Source: a virus. From it: DNA of 31,561 bases. Each line of letters begins with the position of its first letter. The stretch's first letter is position 1. The position numbers and the translations under genes are program-made. The stretch is taken from positions 1-31,561 of IMG/VR virus record IMGVR_UViG_3300043568_000149, one strand, 5' to 3'. Shown here piece by piece: positions 7,961 to 16,761 of the stretch. The notes under the pieces were generated by a model, which saw only the letters and a list, made by a program, of their open reading frames with translations, had not been told where the DNA came from and made no database searches.

Positions 7961-10147
7961 ATGGCTGAAAATACTATCATACTCGATGCGGACGTCAAAC
8001 CCTTAAAGAAACAATTAAGGGAAGCCACGCTCGAACTCCAAAACGCCCGTCAAACCTTTGGCGAACTAAGCACCGAAGCGGTAAATGCTGCTAAAAAGGT
8101 AGCGGGAATCCGTGATAGTATTGAAGATGCCAACGAGCAAGCGGGTTTATTTGACCCAGGGAAAAGGTTCCAAGCATTAACTACGGCGGCAAGTACGGCG
8201 GCTGGAGCGGTCGGTGCCGTTCAAGGTGCGATGGGTTTATTCGGTGCCGAGAGTGAGGACGTACAAAAGGCTTTGCTCAAGGTTCAATCAGCGATGGCCT
8301 TGTCTCAAGGTCTTTCTCAATTGGCGGATTTGGGCAAGGTTACGGATCAATTAAAGGCATCCTTTAAAGGGTTAATAACAACCACCGCACAAAAGACCGC
8401 AGCAACGGGAGCGGATACCGCAGCAACTACCGCAAATGCCGTGGCCAACAAAGGCCAAGCGGCGGCCACAAATGCCTCATCGATGGCAAGCAAAGCGGCG
8501 GCAATATCTTTAAAGGTCTTGCGTGGTGCTTTGATTGGTTTGGGTATTCCCGCCTTGATAATTGGATTGATTGCCTTGGTGCAAAACTTCGATAAAATCA
8601 AGACAGTTGTATTAAACTTCCTTCCAGGACTTGGTCAATTAGCTTCCTTCTTTGGTAACCTAGTTACAAAGGTGACCGACTTCGTAGGCGTTACAAGCCA
8701 AGCAAATAGAGAGCTTGAGAAGTTGGCAAAGACAACAAGCCGAAGCAATGAGGACATCACGGCGAGAATTAACTTGCTAACCGCTCAAGGTGGTAAGGAG
8801 AAAGAAATCTTTGAACTCAAGAAGCAGCAAAGCAATAACGAGTTGAACCTCTTGCGAGCTAACTTAAAAACCAAAGGCACCTTAACCGATGAGGAGGCGA
8901 AACAATTCCGTGACCTAAAAAATCAGCAATTGGTTGACCAAGCCGAATACGATAAAAAGCAAGCGGATGATGCCAAGGCGGCGGAGGAAAAGAAAGCGAG
9001 CGAAGCCAAGGCGGGAGCGGAGAAAGCAAAGGCGCAACAAGAGAAGGTTAACGCTCAGAAGTTGGAAGCTCAAAAGATTTTGCAAGATGCACAAAACTCT
9101 TTGCTTACCGAGAGAGAACAAGAGGCGGCCGCAATCGAGGCAACCTTCCAAGAGCAAAGCAAGAAATTGAAAGAGGCGGGCATTAAAAGCGATGGGTCTT
9201 TGGAGGAGGTAAGGAGAAGAGCCCTTGCGGATTTAGATAAGAAATACAACGATGAGAAGGCGGCAAAAGATGCGGCATTCCAAGAGCGGTTGAATGAAAT
9301 CATAACCGAGACAAGGTTGGCGGGTATCAAGGACGAGAACGAAAGAGCGAGAGCGGAGTTACTTGTTGAGCAAAACCAAAGGCTTGCGGATTTGGCGGCC
9401 GATACAACCTTGGAGGAAGACCAAAAATTAATCCTTAAAAAGCAACTTGAAATTAGAAACAAGCAAGAGCTTGATGCATTGGAAATGACTTTCGCCGAGG
9501 AGGATGCCATACGTCAACTTGATGACCTTGATAAGCAAATGGAGGCGGATAATTTAAGCCTTCAAATGCAAAAGGATTTATTAGATAAAAAGGATGCACT
9601 TACAAAGGAGCTATTTCTTAAGGGTGACATTGACGAGAAAAAGTATAACGAGCAAGTTGCCGAGAATACCCAAGCGAGAATTGATTTGGCACAAAAGGAA
9701 GCCGATGCAAAAAGTGCCTTACTCCAATCCGTTTCTCAGTCTCTAAATGTGGCAGCGGATTTATTAGGTAAGGACACAAAGGCGGGCAAGGCTTTGGGAG
9801 TTGCGAGCGCAACGATTAACACTTTCCAAGGTATCTCTGCGGGTGTAAAGTTGGGCTACCCCGCTGCGATTCCAGCGGTGGCAATGGCTGCGGCCACGGG
9901 CTTTGCTGCGGTTAGAAATATATTGGCGGTGAAGGTTCCAGGTGGAGGGGGTGGAGCATCCGCACCTTCAATGGCTACGGCTGCACCTTCAACGATGCCA
10001 GCGGTTCCCACTTTGGGAAGTAGCCCCGTGACGGCTTTGGGTACCATGATGTCAAACCAACCACCACTCAAGGCTTACGTTGTCGAGAGCGAAGTGACAA
10101 GCACCCAAAAGCGGGTTGCGGATATTGAACGAAGAGCGGGTTTCTAA
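7961..10147 (+). CDS. Tail tape measure protein
   Basis: A 728-aa protein that sets tail length and is expected to fill the tail tube. The N-terminal part is helical and Ala/Glu-rich (PLKKQLREATLELQNARQ). Residues about 187-208 form a hydrophobic segment (LRGALIGLGIPALIIGLIAL), typical of tape measures that enter the host membrane. Residues about 245-590 are a long Lys/Glu/Ala/Gln coiled coil. The C-terminal 130 residues contain a Gly/Ala-rich helix pair, GGGGG and a Pro/Ala/Ser-rich stretch. At about 0.15 nm per residue the tail would be near 110 nm. Unusually, it lies upstream of the head genes and far from the chaperone at 668. Confidence 0.85.
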   Translation: MAENTIILDADVKPLKKQLREATLELQNARQTFGELSTEAVNAAKKVAGIRDSIEDANEQAGLFDPGKRFQALTTAASTAAGAVGAVQGAMGLFGAESEDVQKALLKVQSAMALSQGLSQLADLGKVTDQLKASFKGLITTTAQKTAATGADTAATTANAVANKGQAAATNASSMASKAAAISLKVLRGALIGLGIPALIIGLIALVQNFDKIKTVVLNFLPGLGQLASFFGNLVTKVTDFVGVTSQANRELEKLAKTTSRSNEDITARINLLTAQGGKEKEIFELKKQQSNNELNLLRANLKTKGTLTDEEAKQFRDLKNQQLVDQAEYDKKQADDAKAAEEKKASEAKAGAEKAKAQQEKVNAQKLEAQKILQDAQNSLLTEREQEAAAIEATFQEQSKKLKEAGIKSDGSLEEVRRRALADLDKKYNDEKAAKDAAFQERLNEIITETRLAGIKDENERARAELLVEQNQRLADLAADTTLEEDQKLILKKQLEIRNKQELDALEMTFAEEDAIRQLDDLDKQMEADNLSLQMQKDLLDKKDALTKELFLKGDIDEKKYNEQVAENTQARIDLAQKEADAKSALLQSVSQSLNVAADLLGKDTKAGKALGVASATINTFQGISAGVKLGYPAAIPAVAMAAATGFAAVRNILAVKVPGGGGGASAPSMATAAPSTMPAVPTLGSSPVTALGTMMSNQPPLKAYVVESEVTSTQKRVADIERRAGF

Positions 10148-10158
10148 TACTTAAAGAC

Positions 10159-11067
10159 ATGGAAGAAAAAATACCATTATATAAAATGCTTATCTCCGAT
10201 GATATTGACGGGGAGGAGGAAGTTGACTTTGTGGCCTTGGTGGAAAGCCCTGCGATTCAGCGCAACTTTCTTGCCTTTGCCGAGGAGAATTTTGAATCGT
10301 ACAATGACTACCCACAAAGCGCAAAGGATGCGGCGGCAAGAGGTATCGAATTGAATGAAAAGTTAGGTAATCGATGCGCCACGCAAGTGGGCAAAGTGAG
10401 AGCGACCCAAATCATGAACGGAGAAAATCTTTCGGAGGAAACGATAAAAAGAACTTACTCTTATTTAAGCCGTGCGGCTGAGTATTACAACCCCGATGAT
10501 ACCGAGGCTTGCGGAACTATCTCTTATCTTTTATGGGGTGGCGAGTCGATGCTACGTTGGGCGGAATCCAAGATTATAAAAGAGGAGTTCAGCGCAAACC
10601 TTTCCTTTGCCGTACAAGACGAGGAGCAAAAGATTGTATCTGGTCCGCTTATGATTGCCGACTTGCCGATCTACCGAAGAGATGAGGAGGGTGAGTATTA
10701 TGTGATGTTTACCAAAGACCAAATCAAGAAAATCGTGCAGCGGTTTTTCAAGAAGGGCTACCAAGCAAAGGTTAACATTGAACACGGCAAGCCAGCGCAA
10801 GGGGTGTATATGTTTGAATCGTATATCATCGACCGAGAGCGGGGAGTCAATCCTCCTAAAGGTTTTGAGGACGTGGCAAATGGCTCTTGGTTCGGTTCCT
10901 TCAAAGTAGAAAATGAGGGGCTTTGGAAGAAAGTTAAAGATGGCACGTTTAAAGGCTTCTCGGTGGAGGGTTTATTCAAGTACGAAAAGACGGGCGAGGT
11001 GATGACCAAGGAGGAGGAGACGATGGCGGCTATCTTCAAAATACTTTCTCAAATTGAACAAAAATAG
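10159..11067 (+). CDS. Prohead maturation protease, XkdF-like, with extra N-terminal domain
   Basis: A 302-aa protein. The C-terminal half, from about residue 165, matches the XkdF/S78-like pattern: FTKDQIKKIVQRFFKKGYQA, then a histidine in NIEHGKP, then GSWFGSFKVE and a serine in FKGFSVEGLF; His and Ser are the expected catalytic residues. It should process scaffold and capsid during head maturation. Residues about 55-140 form a separate helical domain (AKDAAARGIELNEKLGNRCA ... YLSRAAEYYNPDD ... ISYLLWGG), widespread in phages but without a function I can name. The gene sits directly before scaffold and major capsid genes, the usual order. Start ATG at 10159 follows an 11-base gap after the tape measure gene. 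Confidence 0.8.
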   Translation: MEEKIPLYKMLISDDIDGEEEVDFVALVESPAIQRNFLAFAEENFESYNDYPQSAKDAAARGIELNEKLGNRCATQVGKVRATQIMNGENLSEETIKRTYSYLSRAAEYYNPDDTEACGTISYLLWGGESMLRWAESKIIKEEFSANLSFAVQDEEQKIVSGPLMIADLPIYRRDEEGEYYVMFTKDQIKKIVQRFFKKGYQAKVNIEHGKPAQGVYMFESYIIDRERGVNPPKGFEDVANGSWFGSFKVENEGLWKKVKDGTFKGFSVEGLFKYEKTGEVMTKEEETMAAIFKILSQIEQK

Positions 11068-11087
11068 TTAATCAAATACTTACAATT

Positions 11088-11678
11088 ATGAACGCAAAAG
11101 AAGCACTCACACAAATCAAAAGCTTGCTATTTTCAGAGCAAGAAGCAAAGGCGGCCTTCGCTATGGTTGAAGGTGCCTTGGTTGATGGTACTAAGGTATC
11201 GTATGACCTAGAGACTTCCGAAATCTTCGTTATCGGAGAGGACGGCGAAGCAATTCCCGCACCAGTTGGCGAGCATCAACTAACTACGGGCGAGATTGTA
11301 GTGGTAACCGAAGCGGGTAAAATTGCCGAGGTTAAAGAAGGCGAAGCACCAAAGGTGGAAATCGAAATCGAAGCCGCAGAGGTTGAGGTTGCGGTGGAAG
11401 AGCCAAAGAAAGATGAGGTCATGGCCAAGTTTGAAGAGGTCATGGGGGCACTTGAAAAGAAGGTTGAAGAACTTTCTGCCAAGGTTAAAGCAATGGAAGA
11501 GAAAGCCGAAGATGTGAAGGAAGCCGTTAAGCTATCCGCTCAAGTAATCGAATCTCTTGCAAAGGAGCCAAGCGATAAGGCCATCACTGCGCCTAATCAG
11601 TTTGCAAAGCAAATCAAAGTAGAAAAAAACGAAAGGTATAATAGCCTTCAGAAAGCATTCCAATCACTAAAAAAATAA
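11088..11678 (+). CDS. Capsid scaffold protein
   Basis: A 196-aa, very acidic protein between protease and major capsid genes. Residues about 20-90 look like a small beta domain (VEGALVDGTKVSYDLETSEI). Residues about 110-160 form a Glu/Lys/Ala/Val coiled coil (VEELSAKVKAMEEKAEDVKE). The C terminus is basic (IKVEKNERYNSLQKAFQSLKK region), as in scaffolds that bind the inner capsid surface through a basic tail. No enzyme motif is present. It is probably degraded by the upstream protease during maturation. The identification is by position and composition. Confidence 0.72.
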   Translation: MNAKEALTQIKSLLFSEQEAKAAFAMVEGALVDGTKVSYDLETSEIFVIGEDGEAIPAPVGEHQLTTGEIVVVTEAGKIAEVKEGEAPKVEIEIEAAEVEVAVEEPKKDEVMAKFEEVMGALEKKVEELSAKVKAMEEKAEDVKEAVKLSAQVIESLAKEPSDKAITAPNQFAKQIKVEKNERYNSLQKAFQSLKK

Positions 11679-11684
11679 AAAACA

Positions 11685-12641
11685 ATGGCACTAGATTTAT
11701 CAGGACTAGCTAACTATGTAAAAGAGAACGAATTGCAGTTGACTTCTGCTGCTATCTTCTCAGCAAAAACCGCTTCTTTGATCGAAGCGCAAGGAAACGT
11801 TCAAGTGGGTATCAAATCCGCTGAGACTATCAACGTAATGACTACCGATGCGGTATTCCAAGCGGGAGGTACTTGCGGTTTCAACTCAAGCGGAACCACT
11901 ACCATCACTCAGCGCACGTTGACAGTTGGTAAAATCAAAATCCAAGAGAGCATTTGCCCTAAGACTTTCGAAGCAAAGTACACTCAAAAGGCATTGCGTG
12001 AGGGTTCAACTTACGATTACATGGCATATGGTGCTGAGTACTCTGCACAAAAAGTTGAGAGAATCGGAGCGGCTCTTGAGACTGCAATTTGGCAAGGTGA
12101 CACCGCAAGCGGTAACGCTCAATTGAACAAGTTCATGGGTATCGGTACAATCATCAATGCGCTAGGTTATGGCGGAGCGGGTGACCCTATCCTTGGTAAC
12201 ATTTCTCAGTTGACTACTTTGACATCTGCGAACGTTATCGCTGCGGTTGATGATGTATTCATCGCCCTTCCAGCTGCTTTGCTTGACAAGTCAGACGTGG
12301 TTATCTTCTGTGGTAACGATACCTTCAGAGAGTACGTTATCGCTTTGAGAAATGACAACCTTTTCCACTACCCCGTTGACGCGGCTAACATGGAGCTAAT
12401 CGTACCAGGTACTAACGTGAAGTTGATTGGTGTTAACGGCTTGAACGGAACCGATAGAATGTTCGGTCTTTCCATGAGCAACCTTTACTTAGGTACCGAC
12501 CTTTTGAACGAGCAAGATCGTTTCGAATTGTTCTATGCCAAAGAGGCGGACGAGATGAGATTCGTTGTTGAGTTCAAAATGGGTGTTCAGGTAGCATTCC
12601 CAGACGAGGTAGTGTTCTGGAAGTTGTACGTTGCACCATAA
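11685..12641 (+). CDS. Major capsid protein
   Basis: A 318-aa protein, probably with the HK97 fold. Likely elements are an N-terminal helix (DLSGLANYVKENELQLTS), a strand-rich E-loop/P-domain region (TITQRTLTVGKIKIQESICP), a long spine helix (YMAYGAEYSAQKVERIGAAL) and a C-terminal A-domain ending FPDEVVFWKLYVAP. It follows scaffold by 6 bases and is followed 9 bases later by a strong terminator, fitting high-level expression of one abundant product. Length is normal for this group. The family was not confirmed by search. Confidence 0.85.
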   Translation: MALDLSGLANYVKENELQLTSAAIFSAKTASLIEAQGNVQVGIKSAETINVMTTDAVFQAGGTCGFNSSGTTTITQRTLTVGKIKIQESICPKTFEAKYTQKALREGSTYDYMAYGAEYSAQKVERIGAALETAIWQGDTASGNAQLNKFMGIGTIINALGYGGAGDPILGNISQLTTLTSANVIAAVDDVFIALPAALLDKSDVVIFCGNDTFREYVIALRNDNLFHYPVDAANMELIVPGTNVKLIGVNGLNGTDRMFGLSMSNLYLGTDLLNEQDRFELFYAKEADEMRFVVEFKMGVQVAFPDEVVFWKLYVAP

Positions 12642-12650
12642 ATAAATTAG

Positions 12651-12678
12651 GGGGAGAGAGTGGCCTCTCCCCTTTTTT
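12651..12678 (+). terminator. Intrinsic terminator after major capsid gene
   Basis: An 8-bp stem GGGGAGAG / CTCTCCCC with a 6-nt loop, immediately followed by six T. It is a textbook rho-independent terminator nine bases after the capsid stop. Confidence 0.9.
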
Positions 12679-12701
12679 CACACTCTAAAAAATAAATAAC
12701 T

Positions 12702-13205
12702 ATGGCTTGCGCATTAACTCAATCATATACGCTCGATTGCAAAGATTCAATCGGTGGCTTGAAGGAAGTATACTTTGCAGCCGTTGAAGATGTAGCCTCT
12801 TGGACAGGAGCAAATGGTACTTATACTGGCGTCACTATGGACGCGGGAAAGTACTTTTGGAAATATGACCTTGTTAAAGAAAGCTCCAACTTTGCGGAGG
12901 CGGTGAATACTAACGTTCAGAACGGAACAGTATTTTACGCTCAAACTCTTGAGATTATCCTAAACAAACTTCAAGTAAATACACGCAACGAAATCCTTTT
13001 GCTTGCAAAAAATAACTTGGTTGCTTTGGTTAAAGATAACAACGACAAGATTTGGGTACTTGGCTTCTCAAATGGCCTTGACATCACGGGTGGCGGGTCT
13101 GCTACGGGTACCGCTTTCGGTGATCGTAACGGCTACACCTTGACCTTCACGGGTAACGAAAAGGAACTTGCTCCACTATTTACGGGCACTCCTCCTTTGG
13201 ACTAA
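12702..13205 (+). CDS. Major tail (tube) protein
   Basis: A 167-aa protein beginning MACALTQSYTLDCKDSIGG, a start I associate with major tail proteins of siphoviruses of Bacteroidota. The rest is strand-rich and has a long helix around FYAQTLEIILNKLQ, consistent with the tail tube fold that stacks as hexameric rings. The gene lies between two strong terminators (12651-12678 and 13234-13261), so it may be made as its own abundant transcript. No promoter with the Bacteroidota consensus is obvious in the 23 bases after the first terminator, so read-through is also possible. Confidence 0.8.
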   Translation: MACALTQSYTLDCKDSIGGLKEVYFAAVEDVASWTGANGTYTGVTMDAGKYFWKYDLVKESSNFAEAVNTNVQNGTVFYAQTLEIILNKLQVNTRNEILLLAKNNLVALVKDNNDKIWVLGFSNGLDITGGGSATGTAFGDRNGYTLTFTGNEKELAPLFTGTPPLD

Positions 13206-13233
13206 TATTTGGTTTATAGGTTTGATGTGAAAG

Positions 13234-13261
13234 CACCTCCGATTGTGGAGGTGTTTTTTTT
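13234..13261 (+). terminator. Intrinsic terminator after tail tube gene
   Basis: A perfect 7-bp stem CACCTCC / GGAGGTG with a 6-nt loop followed by eight T. This is strong rho-independent termination 29 bases after the tail tube stop. Confidence 0.9.
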
Positions 13262-13295
13262 GTGTACATCCAAACGAACTTTTGTATTTATAGTC

Positions 13296-13655
13296 ATGAT
13301 AGCAATACCACAAGGAGAAAATACTTCCATTTATATCACGCTAACCGACAAGAGAGAAACCACGAGCAACGTGTATATTTTTCTTTTCGAGCATGAGGTG
13401 ACAAAGGAGGAGGTTACCTTGACCTTAACGGATACGAGCGCATTCAAAGAGCGAGTTTCTGTTTTTGCAATTACCGAGGCTAACTTTGACGAAAGCACAA
13501 TTGGCTTTTGGCGGTACTATGTGACCCAAACGGAGAGCGGAGCGGATGTCATTGCAACGGGTAAAATGGAACTTACCGCACCTAACCTAAGCACGGCGGG
13601 GGTGGTAAGATATAACGGCTATAACGGGGACTTCAAAACCTACACAACCACATGA
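13296..13655 (+). CDS. Putative beta-rich structural protein upstream of portal
   Basis: A 119-aa protein starting MIAIPQGENTSIYITLTD, rich in predicted beta strands, with motif TIGFWRYYVTQTES and ending in FKTYTTT. The frame is open from 13209, but that would put the start inside the terminator hairpin, so ATG 13296 is chosen. It ends overlapping the portal start as ATGA (13652-13655). Its position between tail tube and portal suggests a minor head-tail or decoration component. I do not recognise a family. Confidence 0.65.
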   Translation: MIAIPQGENTSIYITLTDKRETTSNVYIFLFEHEVTKEEVTLTLTDTSAFKERVSVFAITEANFDESTIGFWRYYVTQTESGADVIATGKMELTAPNLSTAGVVRYNGYNGDFKTYTTT

Positions 13656-15676
13656 TAAAATTTCTCAAGTTTGACCAAGTGCCCTTGCCCATTTACAAAG
13701 AAGTAAAGGGGAAGGATTACATTTTTTACGGGGAGCGTAATGATTACCCTAACTACCTTTTGAGGATTTACAATAACTCAGCCAAGCACAACGCAATCGT
13801 AACGGGTAAAGTCGACTACATTTGCGGGAATGGTTGGGGTGTAAAGACCGAGGATGAGATGGAGAAAGCCAAGGTCTTTGGCATGATTGACAAGGTCAAC
13901 AAAGAGCAAGAATCCTTGAATGAGTTGACGAATAAATTGGTGACCGACTTGACTATCTTTGGCGGTTACTATTTACAAGTAATTTGGACAAAGGCCACGG
14001 GCGAGATTGCCGAGCTTTATCACGTTGACTACTATAAGGTTCGCACGAACGCAGACAATAGCGAGTTTTACGTTTCCGATAATTGGATTAAAAACGATAA
14101 CGTTAACCCACGTCCCGACTTCGAGACTTACCCAGCGTTTGACCCGAACAATACCACGGGGTCGCAAATCCTTTACTTTAAAGAATACAGAGCGGGTGTA
14201 AATACCTACTCTTTACCCGACTATCGTGGTGCCATTTCTTACATCGAGCTTGATATCTCAATCGGTGAGTACCACTTGAACACCATTAATAATGGTATGT
14301 TCTCAAGCAAGCTAATCAACCTTAACGGGGGCAAGGTTAGCCAAGAGGAAGAGGACAGAATCGAGAGACAATTCCAAAGCAAATTCTCAGGCTCAAAGAA
14401 TGCGGGAAAATTCATGCTTGCCTTCAACGATAGCAAGGAGAACGAGCCATCAATTATCGACTTGAGCGGTACGGAATTGGACAAGCACTTTGACCTCTTG
14501 AACTTGACAGTTCAGCAAGAGATTTTTAGCGGTCACAAAATTACAAGCCCCATGCTTTTCGGCATCAAGACTGAGGGACAATTGGGAGGACGTAGCGAAT
14601 TGAGAGAGGCATATCAGCTATTCCAAAACACCTACGTTAATGCCAAGCAAAGAGCCTTGGAGGAGACCATCAATTACCTATATAAATTTAACGATGTCAC
14701 GGCCAAGTTGGAATTGAAAGCAACAGAGCCAATATCTTTTGAATTTAGCGAGGCAATCATCTCGCAAAACATGACTCAAGACGAGATCCGTGAGAAGCTA
14801 GGTTTGGCGGCTATCGAAAAGAAAGAAACCGCTGGCTCTCAAGACATCATCAACTCCTTGAATAGCTTATCTCCTTTGATTGCGACCAAGGTAGTCGAGA
14901 GCATGGATATAAACGAGTTGAGAACCTTGATTGGATTGGCTCCAAAGGTTGAGGTAATCACTCCCGAGGTAGCGCAAGAGCAAGAAATTATTACCTCTTT
15001 AGCCTTGAGCGACCAAATGCACTTGACTTGTTCCCACACGAAAAAGGACGAGGAAATCCTTGCCCTATTTGAAGGCAAAGGCTTCAGCCGTGACCGCTTC
15101 AAGGTAATACAAAACGACCGCATGGTTTTCTCTTCCTCAATGGATGAGTTCGTAAAACAAGAACTCTTTGCCGAGTACCAATTGAATGAGGTACAAAGAA
15201 AGATTTTGAAAGAAATCCAAAGCAATCCAAAGGTTACTATTCCACAAATCGCAGAGGCTACGGGAATCGATGAGGCTTCGGTTATTGGAAGGATTAACAC
15301 CTTGATAGATGATAACGTCTTGACCGAGGATATCAGCCGTGTTGGCTTGGTTACTCGCAAGATAACGAGAACTGGCGAGGCGGCTATCAAAAGGCTTCAA
15401 CCCTTAACCTCCTTCCGAGTGCTTTACTCTTATGAGTTGAGAAAAGATGCTCCCGCACTTCTTGCTGGTTCTCAATCGAGACCTTTGTGCGCAAGATTAA
15501 TGAAGGAGCAAATGCTTTTTACCCGTGAAGAAATCCAAAATATTTCCAATCAATTAGGCTACTCCGTTTTCCAATTATGCGGAGGGTGGTACACCAACCC
15601 GAACACGGGAGTGCGGACACCTTTTTGCCGACATGAGTGGAGAAGAAATGTAGTAGTAGAAAAGACAAGCCGATGA
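13652..15676 (+). CDS. Portal protein fused to winged-helix and MuF-like C-terminal domains
   Basis: A 674-aa protein. Residues about 1-440 look like a siphovirus portal: MIKFLKFDQVPLPIY, YIFYGERNDYPNYLLRIY, the helical LNELTNKLVTDLTIFGGYY and an SPMLFGIKTEGQLGGRSE segment. Portals form the dodecameric DNA channel at one head vertex. Residues about 510-575 read as a winged helix (NEVQRKILKEIQSNPKVTI, then an IAEATGIDEASVIGRINTL recognition helix). The end (residues about 600-667, with SRPLCARLMKEQMLFTREEI and FCRHEWRRNVV) resembles the capsid morphogenesis domain often fused to, or encoded after, portals. The length (674 versus about 400-500 aa) supports the fusion. It overlaps both neighbours by ATGA. 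Confidence 0.8.
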   Translation: MIKFLKFDQVPLPIYKEVKGKDYIFYGERNDYPNYLLRIYNNSAKHNAIVTGKVDYICGNGWGVKTEDEMEKAKVFGMIDKVNKEQESLNELTNKLVTDLTIFGGYYLQVIWTKATGEIAELYHVDYYKVRTNADNSEFYVSDNWIKNDNVNPRPDFETYPAFDPNNTTGSQILYFKEYRAGVNTYSLPDYRGAISYIELDISIGEYHLNTINNGMFSSKLINLNGGKVSQEEEDRIERQFQSKFSGSKNAGKFMLAFNDSKENEPSIIDLSGTELDKHFDLLNLTVQQEIFSGHKITSPMLFGIKTEGQLGGRSELREAYQLFQNTYVNAKQRALEETINYLYKFNDVTAKLELKATEPISFEFSEAIISQNMTQDEIREKLGLAAIEKKETAGSQDIINSLNSLSPLIATKVVESMDINELRTLIGLAPKVEVITPEVAQEQEIITSLALSDQMHLTCSHTKKDEEILALFEGKGFSRDRFKVIQNDRMVFSSSMDEFVKQELFAEYQLNEVQRKILKEIQSNPKVTIPQIAEATGIDEASVIGRINTLIDDNVLTEDISRVGLVTRKITRTGEAAIKRLQPLTSFRVLYSYELRKDAPALLAGSQSRPLCARLMKEQMLFTREEIQNISNQLGYSVFQLCGGWYTNPNTGVRTPFCRHEWRRNVVVEKTSR

Positions 15677-16266
15677 GCGCAAACGTATTAATGATAAGTG
15701 AGCAGTCCTTCAAGGACTTCACTGTGGCAAGTGCAAATATTGACCTTAAAAACGTCACTCAAGTCATTAAGATGACCCAAGATAGGTATATCCACCCCAT
15801 CGTAGGAACGGCCTTGTATGACAAGATTCTTGACCTCATCGTGGCGGGTACCATTGGACTCAATACGAATGCGGTTTACAAGACTTTGCTTGATGACTAC
15901 CTAACGGATACGCTATTTAATTACGTTTTGGGAGAATTGCCGATGGCGATGCAATACAAGTTCGTAAACAAAGGCGTGGTAAAGCGCAAGAGCGAGAACA
16001 TAACCGAGCCAACCTTTGCGGAATTGCAAAGCGTGAGCCAATATTACAAGGGTTATGCGGAGTGGTATGCCGAGAGGTCAATCAATTACCTATGTGCAAA
16101 CTCAACTCTTTACCCCGAGTACTTAAATCCTGGCAGCGATGTAACTACCATCCAACCCGTGAGCAATCAATATAAGGTGGCTATCAATTTGGGGCGTGGG
16201 GATTACGAAGATTACCGCCCGTACTCGGAGAGATACCAAGGCAATCGATACAAGAAACCATTCTAA
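15673..16266 (+). CDS. Head-tail connector / adaptor protein
   Basis: A 197-aa helical protein starting MSANVLMISEQSFKDFTVAS. It contains QVIKMTQDRYIHPIVGTALY, a pattern seen in adaptor (gp6-like) proteins that follow portal and capsid genes in phages of Bacteroidota, and ends in a Tyr/Arg-rich tail (YRPYSERYQGNRYKKPF). ATG 15673 is chosen over 15637 because it gives an ATGA overlap with the portal stop, as at other junctions here. The adaptor role comes from position between portal and tail terminator and from helical content. Confidence 0.65.
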   Translation: MSANVLMISEQSFKDFTVASANIDLKNVTQVIKMTQDRYIHPIVGTALYDKILDLIVAGTIGLNTNAVYKTLLDDYLTDTLFNYVLGELPMAMQYKFVNKGVVKRKSENITEPTFAELQSVSQYYKGYAEWYAERSINYLCANSTLYPEYLNPGSDVTTIQPVSNQYKVAINLGRGDYEDYRPYSERYQGNRYKKPF

Positions 16267-16270
16267 AAAC

Positions 16271-16402
16271 ATGGCTTACTCGAAAAACGAAAAGAAGCTC
16301 AAGCAGTACCTAAGCAAGCAAGATGACACTCTCAAATCTAATCGAAAAACTCAAGGCAATTCAAGAAGACCATCCGATGATTCGGACGTTCGGAGAGGGT
16401 GA
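16271..16402 (+). CDS. Small basic hypothetical protein (overlapping)
   Basis: A 43-aa hydrophilic, Lys/Arg/Ser-rich protein starting MAYSKNEKKLKQYLSKQDD. It starts 4 bases after the connector stop and overlaps the next gene by 80 bases in another frame. The close spacing and A-rich leader favour translation, but the long overlap and low complexity leave it doubtful. Confidence 0.35.
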   Translation: MAYSKNEKKLKQYLSKQDDTLKSNRKTQGNSRRPSDDSDVRRG

Positions 16403-16757
16403 CATCTACGATTACACCGATAACGGGGGCGAGATAGTTTACCCCGTATTTTGGACAGTTGTACGGCCTTCGCAGTACTCTAACATGACGATGCGCTACC
16501 GCCTTGTTCTCTTATTTGCGGATCTACTTACCGAGGATAAAAGCAACCGCTTGCAAGTTCAAAGCGATCAATTGCTTGTGGCCTTGGATGTCTTGGCGAA
16601 ATTAAAATTGGATAACGATTATAACTTTAACACTCAGCCGCAAGCCTCGGTCGAATTCTTTCAAGAGCGATTCGATGACTTCACCGCTGGCGTTAGTATT
16701 GAAATAGAGATTACAAGCCCGATGCCTCTCAACCTTTGTCAAGTTCCAACTACCTAA
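16323..16757 (+). CDS. Putative tail terminator / tail completion protein
   Basis: A 144-aa protein starting MTLSNLIEKLKAIQEDHPMI. It contains VEFFQERFDDFTAGVSIEIE near the C terminus, a pattern I associate with tail terminator-like proteins of Bacteroidota phages, which cap the tail tube and join the head. Length and mixed alpha/beta composition fit that role. It sits after portal and adaptor genes, as neck genes usually do. The role is inferred. Confidence 0.6.
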   Translation: MTLSNLIEKLKAIQEDHPMIRTFGEGDIYDYTDNGGEIVYPVFWTVVRPSQYSNMTMRYRLVLLFADLLTEDKSNRLQVQSDQLLVALDVLAKLKLDNDYNFNTQPQASVEFFQERFDDFTAGVSIEIEITSPMPLNLCQVPTT

Positions 16758-16761
16758 AAAA

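Noticed and set aside
9070-9510. 146-aa minus-strand open frame inside the tape measure gene
   Set aside because: It is the antisense of a coiled-coil Lys/Glu/Ala coding region, giving Ser/Phe/Leu-rich junk sequence.
13209-13295. Upstream extension of the 13296 gene
   Set aside because: The extension runs through the terminator hairpin and T tract after the tail tube gene, so translation from there is unlikely.
14839-15390. 183-aa open frame on the minus strand inside the portal gene
   Set aside because: It lies wholly antisense to a well-supported portal frame, has Ser/Ile-rich composition typical of antisense frames, and no promoter or overlap pattern supports it.
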